A stretch of DNA of 8,123 nt, from the NCBI GenBank assembly GCA_043810285.1, contig JBDROH010000018.1, positions 1-8,123 of the forward strand, written 5' to 3'. The notes under the pieces were generated by a model. It had not been told where the DNA came from. It saw only the letters and a program-made list of their open reading frames with translations, and ran no database searches. This document shows, one piece after another, positions 1-5,956 of the stretch (within the stretch, counting starts at the first letter, position 1; each line of letters starts with the position of its first letter). The position numbers were made by a program, and so were the translations under genes. The stretch comes from JAGVXH01 sp043810285 (GTDB taxonomy: Archaea > Nanobdellota > Nanobdellia > Pacearchaeales > GW2011-AR1).

Positions 1-1
1 G

Positions 2-151
2 AATCCTGAATATTATTTTGTTAGTTCGTTAAAATCTGATTCGTCGGTGAAAATTGATTCTCGAGATTATTGTGATTTGTTGAGAGTTGATAAAGCTGGG
101 AACAATAGAATTGGAGGTTGTCCGAATTATGTTTGGACTGGTATTCGGTAA
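2..151 (+). CDS. C-terminal end of an unidentified protein (5' end outside window)
   Basis: An open frame enters from the left edge and gives 49 residues before TAA at 149-151. It is not in a family I recognise. The fragment is polar, with tyrosines and serines, two cysteines (fragment residues 24 and 40) and an ending CPNYVWTGIR. The two Cys 16 residues apart would fit a disulfide in an extracellular or pilin-like protein, but that is inference. It is followed by about 70 bp of non-coding DNA holding the pheS promoter, so it is probably the last gene of an upstream unit on the same strand. The open frame and the intergenic gap after its stop are the only evidence that it is a gene. Confidence 0.6.
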   Translation, partial: NPEYYFVSSLKSDSSVKIDSRDYCDLLRVDKAGNNRIGGCPNYVWTGIR

Positions 152-193
152 GAAGTTTTTTGGTGAATAGAGGCCAATTTTAATTTACTAAAC

Positions 194-201
194 CTTAAAA
201 A
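194..201 (+). promoter_or_regulatory. Putative TATA box for the pheS unit
   Basis: The 8-mer CTTAAAAA has its centre at 197.5, which is 25.5 nt before the pheS ATG at 223. This is the same distance as at the other leaderless starts in this window. It predicts transcription starting at or next to the A of the start codon. No Shine-Dalgarno sequence precedes the ATG, which agrees with a leaderless mRNA. The match is weaker than a canonical TTTATAAA box. Confidence 0.5.
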
Positions 202-222
202 AGATGAAAACTATAGATTTGT

Positions 223-1761
223 ATGGATGAAAAATTGCTCGTGGAGTTTTTATCTCCAATTGAAAGAGCTACACTCCCTAAATTGAATTCGGATTTTTCT
301 GATTTGGATGAGGTTGCTAAAAGGACTTCTCAAGATAAAACAACCGTACTTAGGGCACTCGGATTTTTGAAGAATAAAGGATTGGTGGAGATTGAGAGTT
401 CTGAGAAGGAAGTTATTGTCTTGGGAATTTTAGGAGTTTATTATTTAAAGAAGGAGTTACCTGAGAGGGCACTTTTGAATAAGCTTGCTGAGAAAAAAGG
501 GATTCTTATCGGTGAGATTAAGAATGTTTGCGGGTTGAATGATAACGAGGCGAAAATTGCATTGGGGACTTTGAAGAAGAAAGCACTTGTGGAAATAAAA
601 CAGGGAAAGTTAAGTCTTGTTGCGAAGCCTATAGAAATTATGAATAAGATGCTTGAGGAATCGTTTCTTGAAAAACTTCCTCTCGAAGTTGATTCGCTAG
701 AGGCACAGGATAAATTGGCGTTGCAGAATTTGAAGTCGCGGAAGGATATTATTAAAATTGAGAATCAGAAAAAGATTAGTGTTAGATTGACTAAGTTGGG
801 AGAGAAAATCTCTTCTATGGATTTAGAAAAAAATATGATTGAGCAGTTGACTCCTAAAATGATAAAACAAAATCAATGGAAGGGGAAAAAGTTTAGACGA
901 TATGATTTATCATTGCCGGTTCCGAGAGTTTATGGGGGGAAAAGACATTTTGTGAATCAAGCTATAGATTATGCAAAGTCGATTTGGTTGGAGATGGGTT
1001 TTAAGGAAATGACTGGAGGTAATGTTGATACGGGATTCTGGGTTTTTGATACGTTGTTTACGGCACAGGACCATCCAGTGAGAGAGATGCAAGATACTTT
1101 TTATTTGAAGGGGATGAAGGGGAAACTGCCCGCTAGATGCAAAAATAAATCTGATTGTATTTTGTTTAATACACAACAAGCACACGAGGGAGGAATTGAT
1201 GAAAGCAAGGGTTGGCAATACAAATGGGATGAAGAAGTTGCTAAGAAGGTTTTGATGAGGACACATACAACTTCGCTTTCGATTAGAAAACTTCGGGAGA
1301 TTAGAGATACGAAGGAATTTCCTGCGAAGTATTTTGCTATTGGAAAATGTTTTCGGAATGAAACGGTTGATTGGTCACATGGGTTTGAATTTAATCAGAC
1401 TGAAGGAATTGTCGTAGATGAAAACGCTAATTTTAGACAGTTGCTAGGATATTTGATTAAGTTTTATAAGAAAATGGGTTATGATAAGATTAGAATTAGA
1501 CCGGCATACTTTGCGTATACCGAGCCTTCGTTGGAAGTTGATGTTTTTCATCCAGTACATAAGAAGTGGGTTGAGCTTGGAGGTGCAGGGATGTTTAGAC
1601 CAGAAGTTACGATTCCTATGTTTGGGAAACATATTCCAGTTTTGGCGTGGGGACAGGGATTTGACCGAATTATTACTGAGTTCTTTGGAATTAAGGACTT
1701 ACGAGAAGTTTACAAAAATGATATAAATAAACTGCGAGAGATGAAGTTTTGGAGGAAATGA
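223..1761 (+). CDS. pheS: Phenylalanine--tRNA ligase alpha subunit (archaeal type)
   Basis: Catalytic alpha subunit of phenylalanyl-tRNA synthetase, which charges tRNA-Phe with phenylalanine in the cytoplasm as an (alpha-beta)2 enzyme. The 512 residues match the long archaeal/eukaryotic form. Residues 1 to about 190 read as a chain of winged-helix-like modules (for example TTVLRALGFLKNKGLVEI), as in the N-terminal extension of that form. The class II aminoacyl-tRNA synthetase core follows: DHPVREMQDTF at 283-293, motif 2 with FRNETVDWSHGFEFNQTEG at 377-395, the glycine-rich GGAGMFRPEV at 453-462, and motif 3 GQGFDR with the conserved Arg at 482. The ATG at 223 was chosen because it lies 25.5 nt from a TATA-like box. 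The stop TGA overlaps the start of the next gene, implying co-transcription. The family call is secure. Confidence 0.97.
   Translation: MDEKLLVEFLSPIERATLPKLNSDFSDLDEVAKRTSQDKTTVLRALGFLKNKGLVEIESSEKEVIVLGILGVYYLKKELPERALLNKLAEKKGILIGEIKNVCGLNDNEAKIALGTLKKKALVEIKQGKLSLVAKPIEIMNKMLEESFLEKLPLEVDSLEAQDKLALQNLKSRKDIIKIENQKKISVRLTKLGEKISSMDLEKNMIEQLTPKMIKQNQWKGKKFRRYDLSLPVPRVYGGKRHFVNQAIDYAKSIWLEMGFKEMTGGNVDTGFWVFDTLFTAQDHPVREMQDTFYLKGMKGKLPARCKNKSDCILFNTQQAHEGGIDESKGWQYKWDEEVAKKVLMRTHTTSLSIRKLREIRDTKEFPAKYFAIGKCFRNETVDWSHGFEFNQTEGIVVDENANFRQLLGYLIKFYKKMGYDKIRIRPAYFAYTEPSLEVDVFHPVHKKWVELGGAGMFRPEVTIPMFGKHIPVLAWGQGFDRIITEFFGIKDLREVYKNDINKLREMKFWRK
1751..1755 (+). promoter_or_regulatory. Shine-Dalgarno site inside the pheS 3' end
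   Basis: GGAGG lies 5 nt before ATG 1761 and 2 nt before ATG 1758, within the last codons of pheS. The 5-nt spacing favours ATG 1761 as the start of the flavoprotein gene. There is no TATA-like box 25 nt upstream of that start, so this gene is probably translated from the pheS mRNA. Confidence 0.75.
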
Positions 1762-2129
1762 TGATAAACAGGGGAATAAAAAATATGATTGAAAATAATG
1801 CTTTAGGATTTGCAACTATCGATAAAACTGGAGTGCCTCATAATATCGCAGTAGGTTTTGTAAAAGTTGTTTCTGATAACGAATTAATTATCTCGGACAA
1901 TTATCTTAATGAGACTATAGAAAATATAAAAATCAATAAAGATGTTTCATTGGTTGTTTGGGCAAGAAATTGGGAAGAAAATTGTATTGGATATGAATTA
2001 AAAGGAACTGCGGAATATTTTGTGGATGGAGAATGGATTGACTTTGTTAAAAAGATTCCAATGAATAATGGAGAACCTTGCAAAGGAGCGATACTAATTA
2101 AGTTAAATAATATTAAGGTTTTATCATAA
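1761..2129 (+). CDS. Pyridoxamine 5'-phosphate oxidase-like FMN-binding protein
   Basis: A 122-residue protein with the look of the small split-barrel flavoproteins related to pyridoxamine 5'-phosphate oxidase. Residues 15-28 (GFATIDKTGVPHNI) match the typical first strands, where a residue-GxPH-type turn leads into a hydrophobic strand. They are followed by ELIISDNYLNETIENIKIN, a pattern in this family where a strand is followed by an N-rich helix, and by strands VSLVVWA and YELKGTAEYF. The substrate cannot be read from sequence, and true PLP synthesis is not implied. ATG 1761 shares its A with the pheS stop TGA; ATG 1758 (four-base ATGA overlap) is the alternative. The Shine-Dalgarno GGAGG favours 1761. 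An upstream in-frame TTG at 1749 is unlikely because it lies before the ribosome site. The gene separates pheS from pheT. Confidence 0.82.
   Translation: MINRGIKNMIENNALGFATIDKTGVPHNIAVGFVKVVSDNELIISDNYLNETIENIKINKDVSLVVWARNWEENCIGYELKGTAEYFVDGEWIDFVKKIPMNNGEPCKGAILIKLNNIKVLS
2102..2109 (+). promoter_or_regulatory. Possible internal TATA box for pheT
   Basis: GTTAAATA, centred at 2105.5 inside the 3' end of the flavoprotein gene, is 25.5 nt before the pheT ATG at 2131. The geometry equals that of the other leaderless starts here, and no good Shine-Dalgarno site precedes pheT. This suggests pheT may have its own leaderless transcript in addition to read-through from pheS. The element is A/T-rich in an A/T-rich genome, so a chance match is possible. 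Confidence 0.4.
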
Positions 2130-2130
2130 A

Positions 2131-3786
2131 ATGACCATATTAACATTAAATAAAAAAGAATTGGAAAAGAAGGTTGGAAAGATTACTCAGGAGTTAGAAG
2201 ATAAGATTACTGAGATGGGAACTCCCATCCAAGAAGTTACTAATGACGAATTATCAGTTGAAGTTTTTCCGAATAGGCCTGATTTGTTATCTTTTGGAAA
2301 TTTTGCTAGGGCGATTAATCAATTTAAAGGTGTAAGTAAGGTTGCAAACTTTAATATTAACAAGTCGGAGAAAGATTATGTTGTAACTATTGATGGTTCT
2401 GTAAAGGCTGTTAGACCGTATACCGTTTGTGCGATTGTTAAGGAGTTAAAGTTTACCGATGAGAAAATTAAGGAGTTAATTGATATTCAAGAGAAATTAC
2501 ATAATTCTATTGGACGGAAGAGAAAAAAATTGGCTATCGGAATTTATCCTCTTGACAAGATTACGTTGCCTATTAGATTTATGGCGAAGAAACCTGAAGA
2601 TATAAAGTTTTTACCACTTGAGGCACGTCAAGAGATGACTGGAATGCAAATTCTTCGAGGACATCCTGTAGGGAGGGAGTATGCAAATTTGCTCGAAGGT
2701 GCAGAAGTTTTTCCGATTTTTATTGATGCCAATGATAAGATTTTAAGTATGCCCCCTATTATTAATTCTCAGGAAACAGGAAGGATTGATGAGAAGACAC
2801 GTGAAATTTTTATTGAATGTTCTGGACATAATTTGGCTTATCTAAAAAAGTGTATGAATATAATTGTTGCGACGATTTATGAGATGGGTGGAAAAATTTA
2901 TGAGATGAATATTAAGGACTCAAAGGGAGGAAATTTTGTTTCACCGAATATGTCTTGTGAGAAGTTGAAGTTTGATATTATAAATATTGAGAAGACACTT
3001 GGGATAAAGTTGAGTGAAAAGGAAGTTAAAAGTTATTTAGGTCGAATGGGTATTGGTTATGAAAATAGCAACGGAAAATCAGTTGCACTTATTCCGGCTT
3101 ACAGGACTGACATTTTGCACTGGATTGATTTAACTGAAGAAATTGCTATTGCCTATGGTTATAAAAATTTTGAACCTGAGATTCCGAATATTTCGACTAT
3201 TGCTTTTGAGGATTCAGTTGGGAAGACAAAACGGATTATTGGAAATATTCTTGCAGGACTGGGATTTTTGGAGACTTCATCATTTCATCTTACTACTAAA
3301 AAGGATATTAAAAAAATGCATTTTGATTATAATGATTTTATCGAAGTAGAAGACTCGAAGATGGGGCGAGACGTTCTCAGGATAGATATCTTGACAAATG
3401 TCTTACAGATTTTATCGGAAAATTCAGATGCAGGATATCCTCAGAATATTTTTGAAACTGGAAGAGTTTTTTCTAGGAGCAATTCAGAAAATTCAGAAAC
3501 TGGAGTAGATGAAATTGAGAGATTGGCAATTGCGATGATTAATGAGAAAGTGAACTTTACCGAATTAAAACAAGTTGTCGATTATTTTTTTAAGATGCTT
3601 GGTGAGAAATATATCTTAGAAAATGTTGAGAATTCAAATTATATTATTGGACGTTGCGGGAAGGTTATTGTTGATGGAAAAGATATTGGGTTTATTGGTG
3701 AGATTGCCCCAAGAGTTCTAAAAAACTGGAAGATTAAAATGCCGACGGTTGCGATGGAAATTGATTTAGGATTTTTGTTTCAATAA
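2131..3786 (+). CDS. pheT: Phenylalanine--tRNA ligase beta subunit (archaeal type)
   Basis: Beta subunit of phenylalanyl-tRNA synthetase, which partners PheS. The 551 residues fit the shorter archaeal/eukaryotic form, which lacks the long bacterial N-terminal tRNA-binding and C-terminal anticodon-binding extensions. Visible landmarks are EVFPNRPDLLS at 44-54 of the B1-like N-terminal region; the B3/B4 editing-type region around residues 100-270 (RKRKKLAIGIYPLDK, PPIINSQETGRI); the B5 region beginning near 275 and ending with PAYRTDILHWIDLTEEIA at 322-339; and a C-terminal class II-like, non-catalytic core from about 350 to the end (FETGRVF, GFIGEIAP). In the family the B3/B4 domain edits mischarged Tyr-tRNA-Phe. 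It starts one base after the stop of the flavoprotein gene and has only a weak upstream purine run. The family call is secure. Confidence 0.96.
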   Translation: MTILTLNKKELEKKVGKITQELEDKITEMGTPIQEVTNDELSVEVFPNRPDLLSFGNFARAINQFKGVSKVANFNINKSEKDYVVTIDGSVKAVRPYTVCAIVKELKFTDEKIKELIDIQEKLHNSIGRKRKKLAIGIYPLDKITLPIRFMAKKPEDIKFLPLEARQEMTGMQILRGHPVGREYANLLEGAEVFPIFIDANDKILSMPPIINSQETGRIDEKTREIFIECSGHNLAYLKKCMNIIVATIYEMGGKIYEMNIKDSKGGNFVSPNMSCEKLKFDIINIEKTLGIKLSEKEVKSYLGRMGIGYENSNGKSVALIPAYRTDILHWIDLTEEIAIAYGYKNFEPEIPNISTIAFEDSVGKTKRIIGNILAGLGFLETSSFHLTTKKDIKKMHFDYNDFIEVEDSKMGRDVLRIDILTNVLQILSENSDAGYPQNIFETGRVFSRSNSENSETGVDEIERLAIAMINEKVNFTELKQVVDYFFKMLGEKYILENVENSNYIIGRCGKVIVDGKDIGFIGEIAPRVLKNWKIKMPTVAMEIDLGFLFQ

Positions 3787-3787
3787 A

Positions 3788-3795
3788 CTTATAAA
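3788..3795 (+). promoter_or_regulatory. TATA box for the membrane-anchored hypothetical gene
   Basis: CTTATAAA, directly after the pheT stop, is centred at 3791.5, which is 25.5 nt before ATG 3817. This distance picks 3817 over the other in-frame starts at 3805 (TTG) and 3811 (ATG), and predicts a leaderless mRNA. Confidence 0.65.
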
Positions 3796-3816
3796 CTTCT
3801 TAGCTTGGTTATGGGG

Positions 3817-4395
3817 ATGGTGAAGTCGTTTCATATTATTTTATGGATTATGATAATTTTGATAATTGTTGCAGGGATACTTTTTGTTTTTGGAGATAAA
3901 GTTTTGGAAGAAGTTAATAATAACAAACTTTTAGATGGTAGCCCGAATTTAGAAAATATTAGAGAAGTGGAAGAAATGAAAGAGGTTGGGGGAATTGGAG
4001 GGATGGAGGATTCTTTAGGAGGGGATAATTTTGGAGAGGTAGTGGACATATCTAATTGTAGGATGCAACAAATTCAGTATTCCTTGAGGAACTTTGAAAA
4101 GAGTATTGAGTGTACAGAAATTGGAGTTAAAGGATGTGTAAGAATAGTTATACATTGTTCTATGGAAGTTTATAGTTTTGATAGGGATGTTAGTGGTAAG
4201 TTTGGGATAAGGTATACTTTAGTTGACGCGGAGAATAATGAGTTAGATTTTGAGTTGGTTGAAAAGGAAGTTGGATTTGGCAACTCTGTGATTTTTTCAA
4301 CGGAGTTTGTTAGAAGTGATATGTTTGGTGTTGATGATAATCTAACTTGTCCATTCACAGTGGAATCAGTTCCGAGAAAAGAGGTTTGTAATTAA
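3817..4395 (+). CDS. Hypothetical membrane-anchored protein with Cys-containing outer domain
   Basis: I do not recognise the family. From ATG 3817 the protein has 192 residues: a short basic start (MVKSF), one strong hydrophobic segment at about 6-26, then a low-complexity acidic and glycine-rich stretch (EVEEMKEVGGIGG, SLGGDNFGE) that looks like a flexible linker. The C-terminal domain from about residue 78 is beta-rich and contains six cysteines, beginning with C81 (ISNCR) and ending with VCN at the terminus. An even number of cysteines after a single membrane anchor suggests disulfides outside the cell. That is inference. ATG 3817 was chosen from the TATA distance; ATG 3811 is the alternative. 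It converges on the next gene with only 7 bp between the two stop codons. Confidence 0.78.
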   Translation: MVKSFHIILWIMIILIIVAGILFVFGDKVLEEVNNNKLLDGSPNLENIREVEEMKEVGGIGGMEDSLGGDNFGEVVDISNCRMQQIQYSLRNFEKSIECTEIGVKGCVRIVIHCSMEVYSFDRDVSGKFGIRYTLVDAENNELDFELVEKEVGFGNSVIFSTEFVRSDMFGVDDNLTCPFTVESVPRKEVCN

Positions 4396-4402
4396 AGATT
4401 TA

Positions 4403-4882
4403 TTAACCGAAGTAACTTCGTTCTTTTAAACTATTCTCTTCTTCGATGCTTTCATCGAATTTTTCAATAATACTAAAAATTATCTTCTTCAAATCTTGCC
4501 ATTCATTAAATGAGGTTTTAATAAATTCTACTTCGGATTTCTCAGAATAAATTGTGTCTAGTTTCATAGCTTTAATTTGCAATCTTGAAATTTTTTTATA
4601 AACGTCTTTGATTTTTTCTTTGTTGTCTTCGTCTATTTTTCGTAAGATGGAAAATATAAACATTGGAGTTGCAGTTGGATTGATAAGAGTTTCAAATAGG
4701 TGCATATATGCTGAAATTTTTTCATTAATCGTTCTTCGGATTTCTCGAATTAAAAAAATAGGTTCTTTATCTATTGTTTTTTCTATATCAAAATCTTCGG
4801 ATAACTTGTCAAACGCAGGTAACGCATATTTTTGTTTAAATTTGTCGTAAGCTATAGCAAGGTCAAAATCTTTATCTTCCAT
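4403..4882 (-). CDS. Conserved-looking helical hypothetical protein
   Basis: A 159-residue soluble protein with no signal peptide or membrane segment. It is rich in charged residues and predicted to be mostly helical. Segments such as YALPAFDKLSEDFDIE, FLIREIRRTINEKI and EFIKTSFNEWQDLKK resemble a hypothetical family I have seen in DPANN genomes, for which no function is established; I give no symbol. The C-terminus is acidic (ESIEEENSLKERSYFG). ATG at 4880-4882 is 25.5 nt from the centre of a palindromic TATA box, so the mRNA should be leaderless. It is divergent from tRNA-Thr, shares that promoter, and converges on the gene ending at 4395. Confidence 0.8.
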   Translation of the reverse strand: MEDKDFDLAIAYDKFKQKYALPAFDKLSEDFDIEKTIDKEPIFLIREIRRTINEKISAYMHLFETLINPTATPMFIFSILRKIDEDNKEKIKDVYKKISRLQIKAMKLDTIYSEKSEVEFIKTSFNEWQDLKKIIFSIIEKFDESIEEENSLKERSYFG

Positions 4883-4902
4883 AGTTACTTCATCAAGAAA
4901 GC

Positions 4903-4912
4903 ATTTATAAAT
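4903..4912. promoter_or_regulatory. Palindromic TATA box shared by tRNA-Thr and the divergent gene
   Basis: ATTTATAAAT is its own reverse complement, centred at 4907.5. On the minus strand the ATG at 4882 is 25.5 nt away; on the plus strand the first base of tRNA-Thr at 4934 is 26.5 nt away. The intergenic region between the two genes is only 51 bp and has no second TATA-like element. One box therefore probably serves both directions, with orientation set by flanking BRE-like sequence. Confidence 0.7.
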
Positions 4913-4933
4913 TTAGGGGGTAGGAAGTTATAT

Positions 4934-5006
4934 GCCTGATTAGCTCAGTTGGTAGAGCGTCACATTGGTAATGTGGAGGTCGTGGGTTCAATCCCCATGT
5001 CAGGCT
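4934..5006 (+). tRNA. tRNA-Thr (anticodon GGT)
   Basis: A full cloverleaf can be drawn. The acceptor stem is 4934-4940 with 4999-5005 (one T-G pair next to the body), and the discriminator is T5006. The D stem is 4943-4946 with 4955-4958. The anticodon stem is 4960-4964 with 4972-4976, around loop TTGGTAA with anticodon GGT at 4967-4969. The T stem is 4982-4986 with 4994-4998, around the seven-base loop TTCAATC. G1-C72 and C2-G71 with U73 agree with archaeal tRNA-Thr identity. CCA is not encoded and no intron is present. It decodes ACC and ACT. A degraded copy of its 3' half lies about 1 kb downstream. Confidence 0.97.
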
Positions 5007-5033
5007 TTATGCAATTCGTAGCGATGAGACATC

Positions 5034-5564
5034 TTAAAGACGCATACAGGAAGTTTTTATGCCTTTTTGATAAATTATTGGAGCCGCATATACATACTTA
5101 GCCTCGCCATATTTACGCTCATTGTTTTCAATTATAATCTTTTTAATGTCGCCAGGAAGGGGGATATCGCTTGTTAATTTTTCATGATACACATCCTCTC
5201 CAACACCAATTGCCAAATCAATTCCAATTAATTCATACTCTGCATTACTACGACTAACTTCGAATGAAAGTTCATTTCCAGATATATTTACTGCAGACAT
5301 CGCATCCCTAAAAGATCCAGTTTTAGCAATAACGACTTTGACTGAAGCGGCAATTTCAGAATTACCACAATAATTTAAGTCTGCACTTTCGAACCAATTA
5401 TCTGGCATGTCAATATAACAACTATAGATTGATTTACATGCCAATGGATTATTAATTTTTAAATCAAGGTTCTCATTACATCTTGATTTGAGCCAATTAG
5501 TTCTTATTTTATTGCAATAATCAAAATCTTCATTGATAAGTGCCTCATTGTATCTATATTCATC
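5034..5564 (-). CDS. Displaced C-terminal half of a frameshifted membrane protein
   Basis: This frame is open on the minus strand from the G run at 5564-5571 down to TAA at 5034-5036 (176 codons from GAT at 5564-5562). It has no good start of its own: the only candidate upstream of the Cys-rich part is TTG at 5444, which has no ribosome site or TATA box and would cut off residues that read as ordinary protein (GGDEYRYNEALINEDFDYC, then a CN pair). It therefore looks like the continuation of the gene starting at 5908, shifted by one base. The sequence has several cysteines (DYC, SRC, LAC, YSC, NYC, TSC) and beta-strand-like segments (SVKVVIA, NELSFEVS, YVYAAPIIYQ), as expected for an extracellular domain. 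The family is not recognised. The frame relation is seen directly; that the two halves are one gene is inference. Confidence 0.7.
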   Translation of the reverse strand, partial: DEYRYNEALINEDFDYCNKIRTNWLKSRCNENLDLKINNPLACKSIYSCYIDMPDNWFESADLNYCGNSEIAASVKVVIAKTGSFRDAMSAVNISGNELSFEVSRSNAEYELIGIDLAIGVGEDVYHEKLTSDIPLPGDIKKIIIENNERKYGEAKYVYAAPIIYQKGIKTSCMRL

Positions 5565-5908
5565 CCCCCCCTAGATAAATAAAATGTGAACATAAATAGA
5601 AATATCAAGACTCCGACAACAAAACTAATCAAGATTCCTTTCCTCAAATTTTCATTTTCTTTAAAAAATCGATATAAAATATATGCTCCCAATAATGGAA
5701 ATATTGCCTGGGAAAAAATCAAAATATATAAGAAAATCTCATCCAATATTCCGGGAAAATCATTAAGATAATTATAAAGACCTAGAATAAACTGAAAGAA
5801 AAAGTATAGAACAATTGAAATTGTTGTTCCCATAAGAAATCCAAATAATGAGATTAAATAATTAGGTTTTTTAATACCTACACTGCCTGCGGAAGCTACA
5901 TCCTTCAT
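5504..5908 (-). CDS. Three-TM N-terminal half of a frameshifted membrane protein
   Basis: From ATG 5906-5908 this frame gives 134 residues; the last 19 or so after the G run (MNIDTMRHLS...) are probably out-of-frame. Three hydrophobic segments lie at about residues 17-42, 55-80 and 91-112, with a basic loop KKP before the first, which predicts the N-terminus inside and the following region outside the cell. That fits the Cys-rich domain encoded in the other frame. The ATG was chosen because a TTTATTAA box is 25.5 nt upstream; the upstream in-frame GTG at 5927-5929 touches that box and cannot be the start of its transcript. The reading frame runs AGG GGG GGG ATG through the G run; a one-base step back enters the 176-residue continuation, giving 291 residues in total. 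The family is not recognised. Confidence 0.72.
   Translation of the reverse strand: MKDVASAGSVGIKKPNYLISLFGFLMGTTISIVLYFFFQFILGLYNYLNDFPGILDEIFLYILIFSQAIFPLLGAYILYRFFKENENLRKGILISFVVGVLIFLFMFTFYLSRGGMNIDTMRHLSMKILIIAIK
5564..5571 (-). other. Run of eight G (C on + strand) at the frame junction
   Basis: Eight identical bases lie exactly where the two open frames of the membrane-protein gene cross. Nine or six G would join them into one frame. The cause could be a sequencing or assembly error in a homopolymer, a true one-base loss, phase-variable slippage, or programmed -1 slippage. The sequence alone cannot separate these. Confidence 0.75.
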
Positions 5909-5929
5909 GAAGATACTTAGGTTAAACAC

Positions 5930-5937
5930 TTAATAAA
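5930..5937 (-). promoter_or_regulatory. TATA box for the frameshifted membrane-protein gene
   Basis: TTTATTAA read on the minus strand is centred at 5933.5, 25.5 nt from ATG 5908, the standard distance in this window. It lies between the gene and the tRNA remnant, so the promoter belongs to the inserted segment and not to the flanking chromosome. Confidence 0.65.
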
Positions 5938-5956
5938 TCTTGTCCCGAACCCCTCC

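Noticed and set aside
910..1266. Antisense open frame within pheS, and similar frames at 1444-1632, 1901-2146 and 3831-4049
   Set aside because: They lie fully or mostly inside well-supported genes, have no start signals and give low-quality protein sequences.
5442..5444. TTG at 5444 as the start of an independent 136-residue gene on the minus strand
   Set aside because: The frame is open for a further 40 codons upstream with protein-like content, and there is no ribosome site or TATA box at the TTG. A continuation of the upstream gene explains it better.
5927..5929. GTG as start of the three-TM protein
   Set aside because: It touches the TTTATTAA box that should drive the gene, while ATG 5906-5908 is 25.5 nt from that box.
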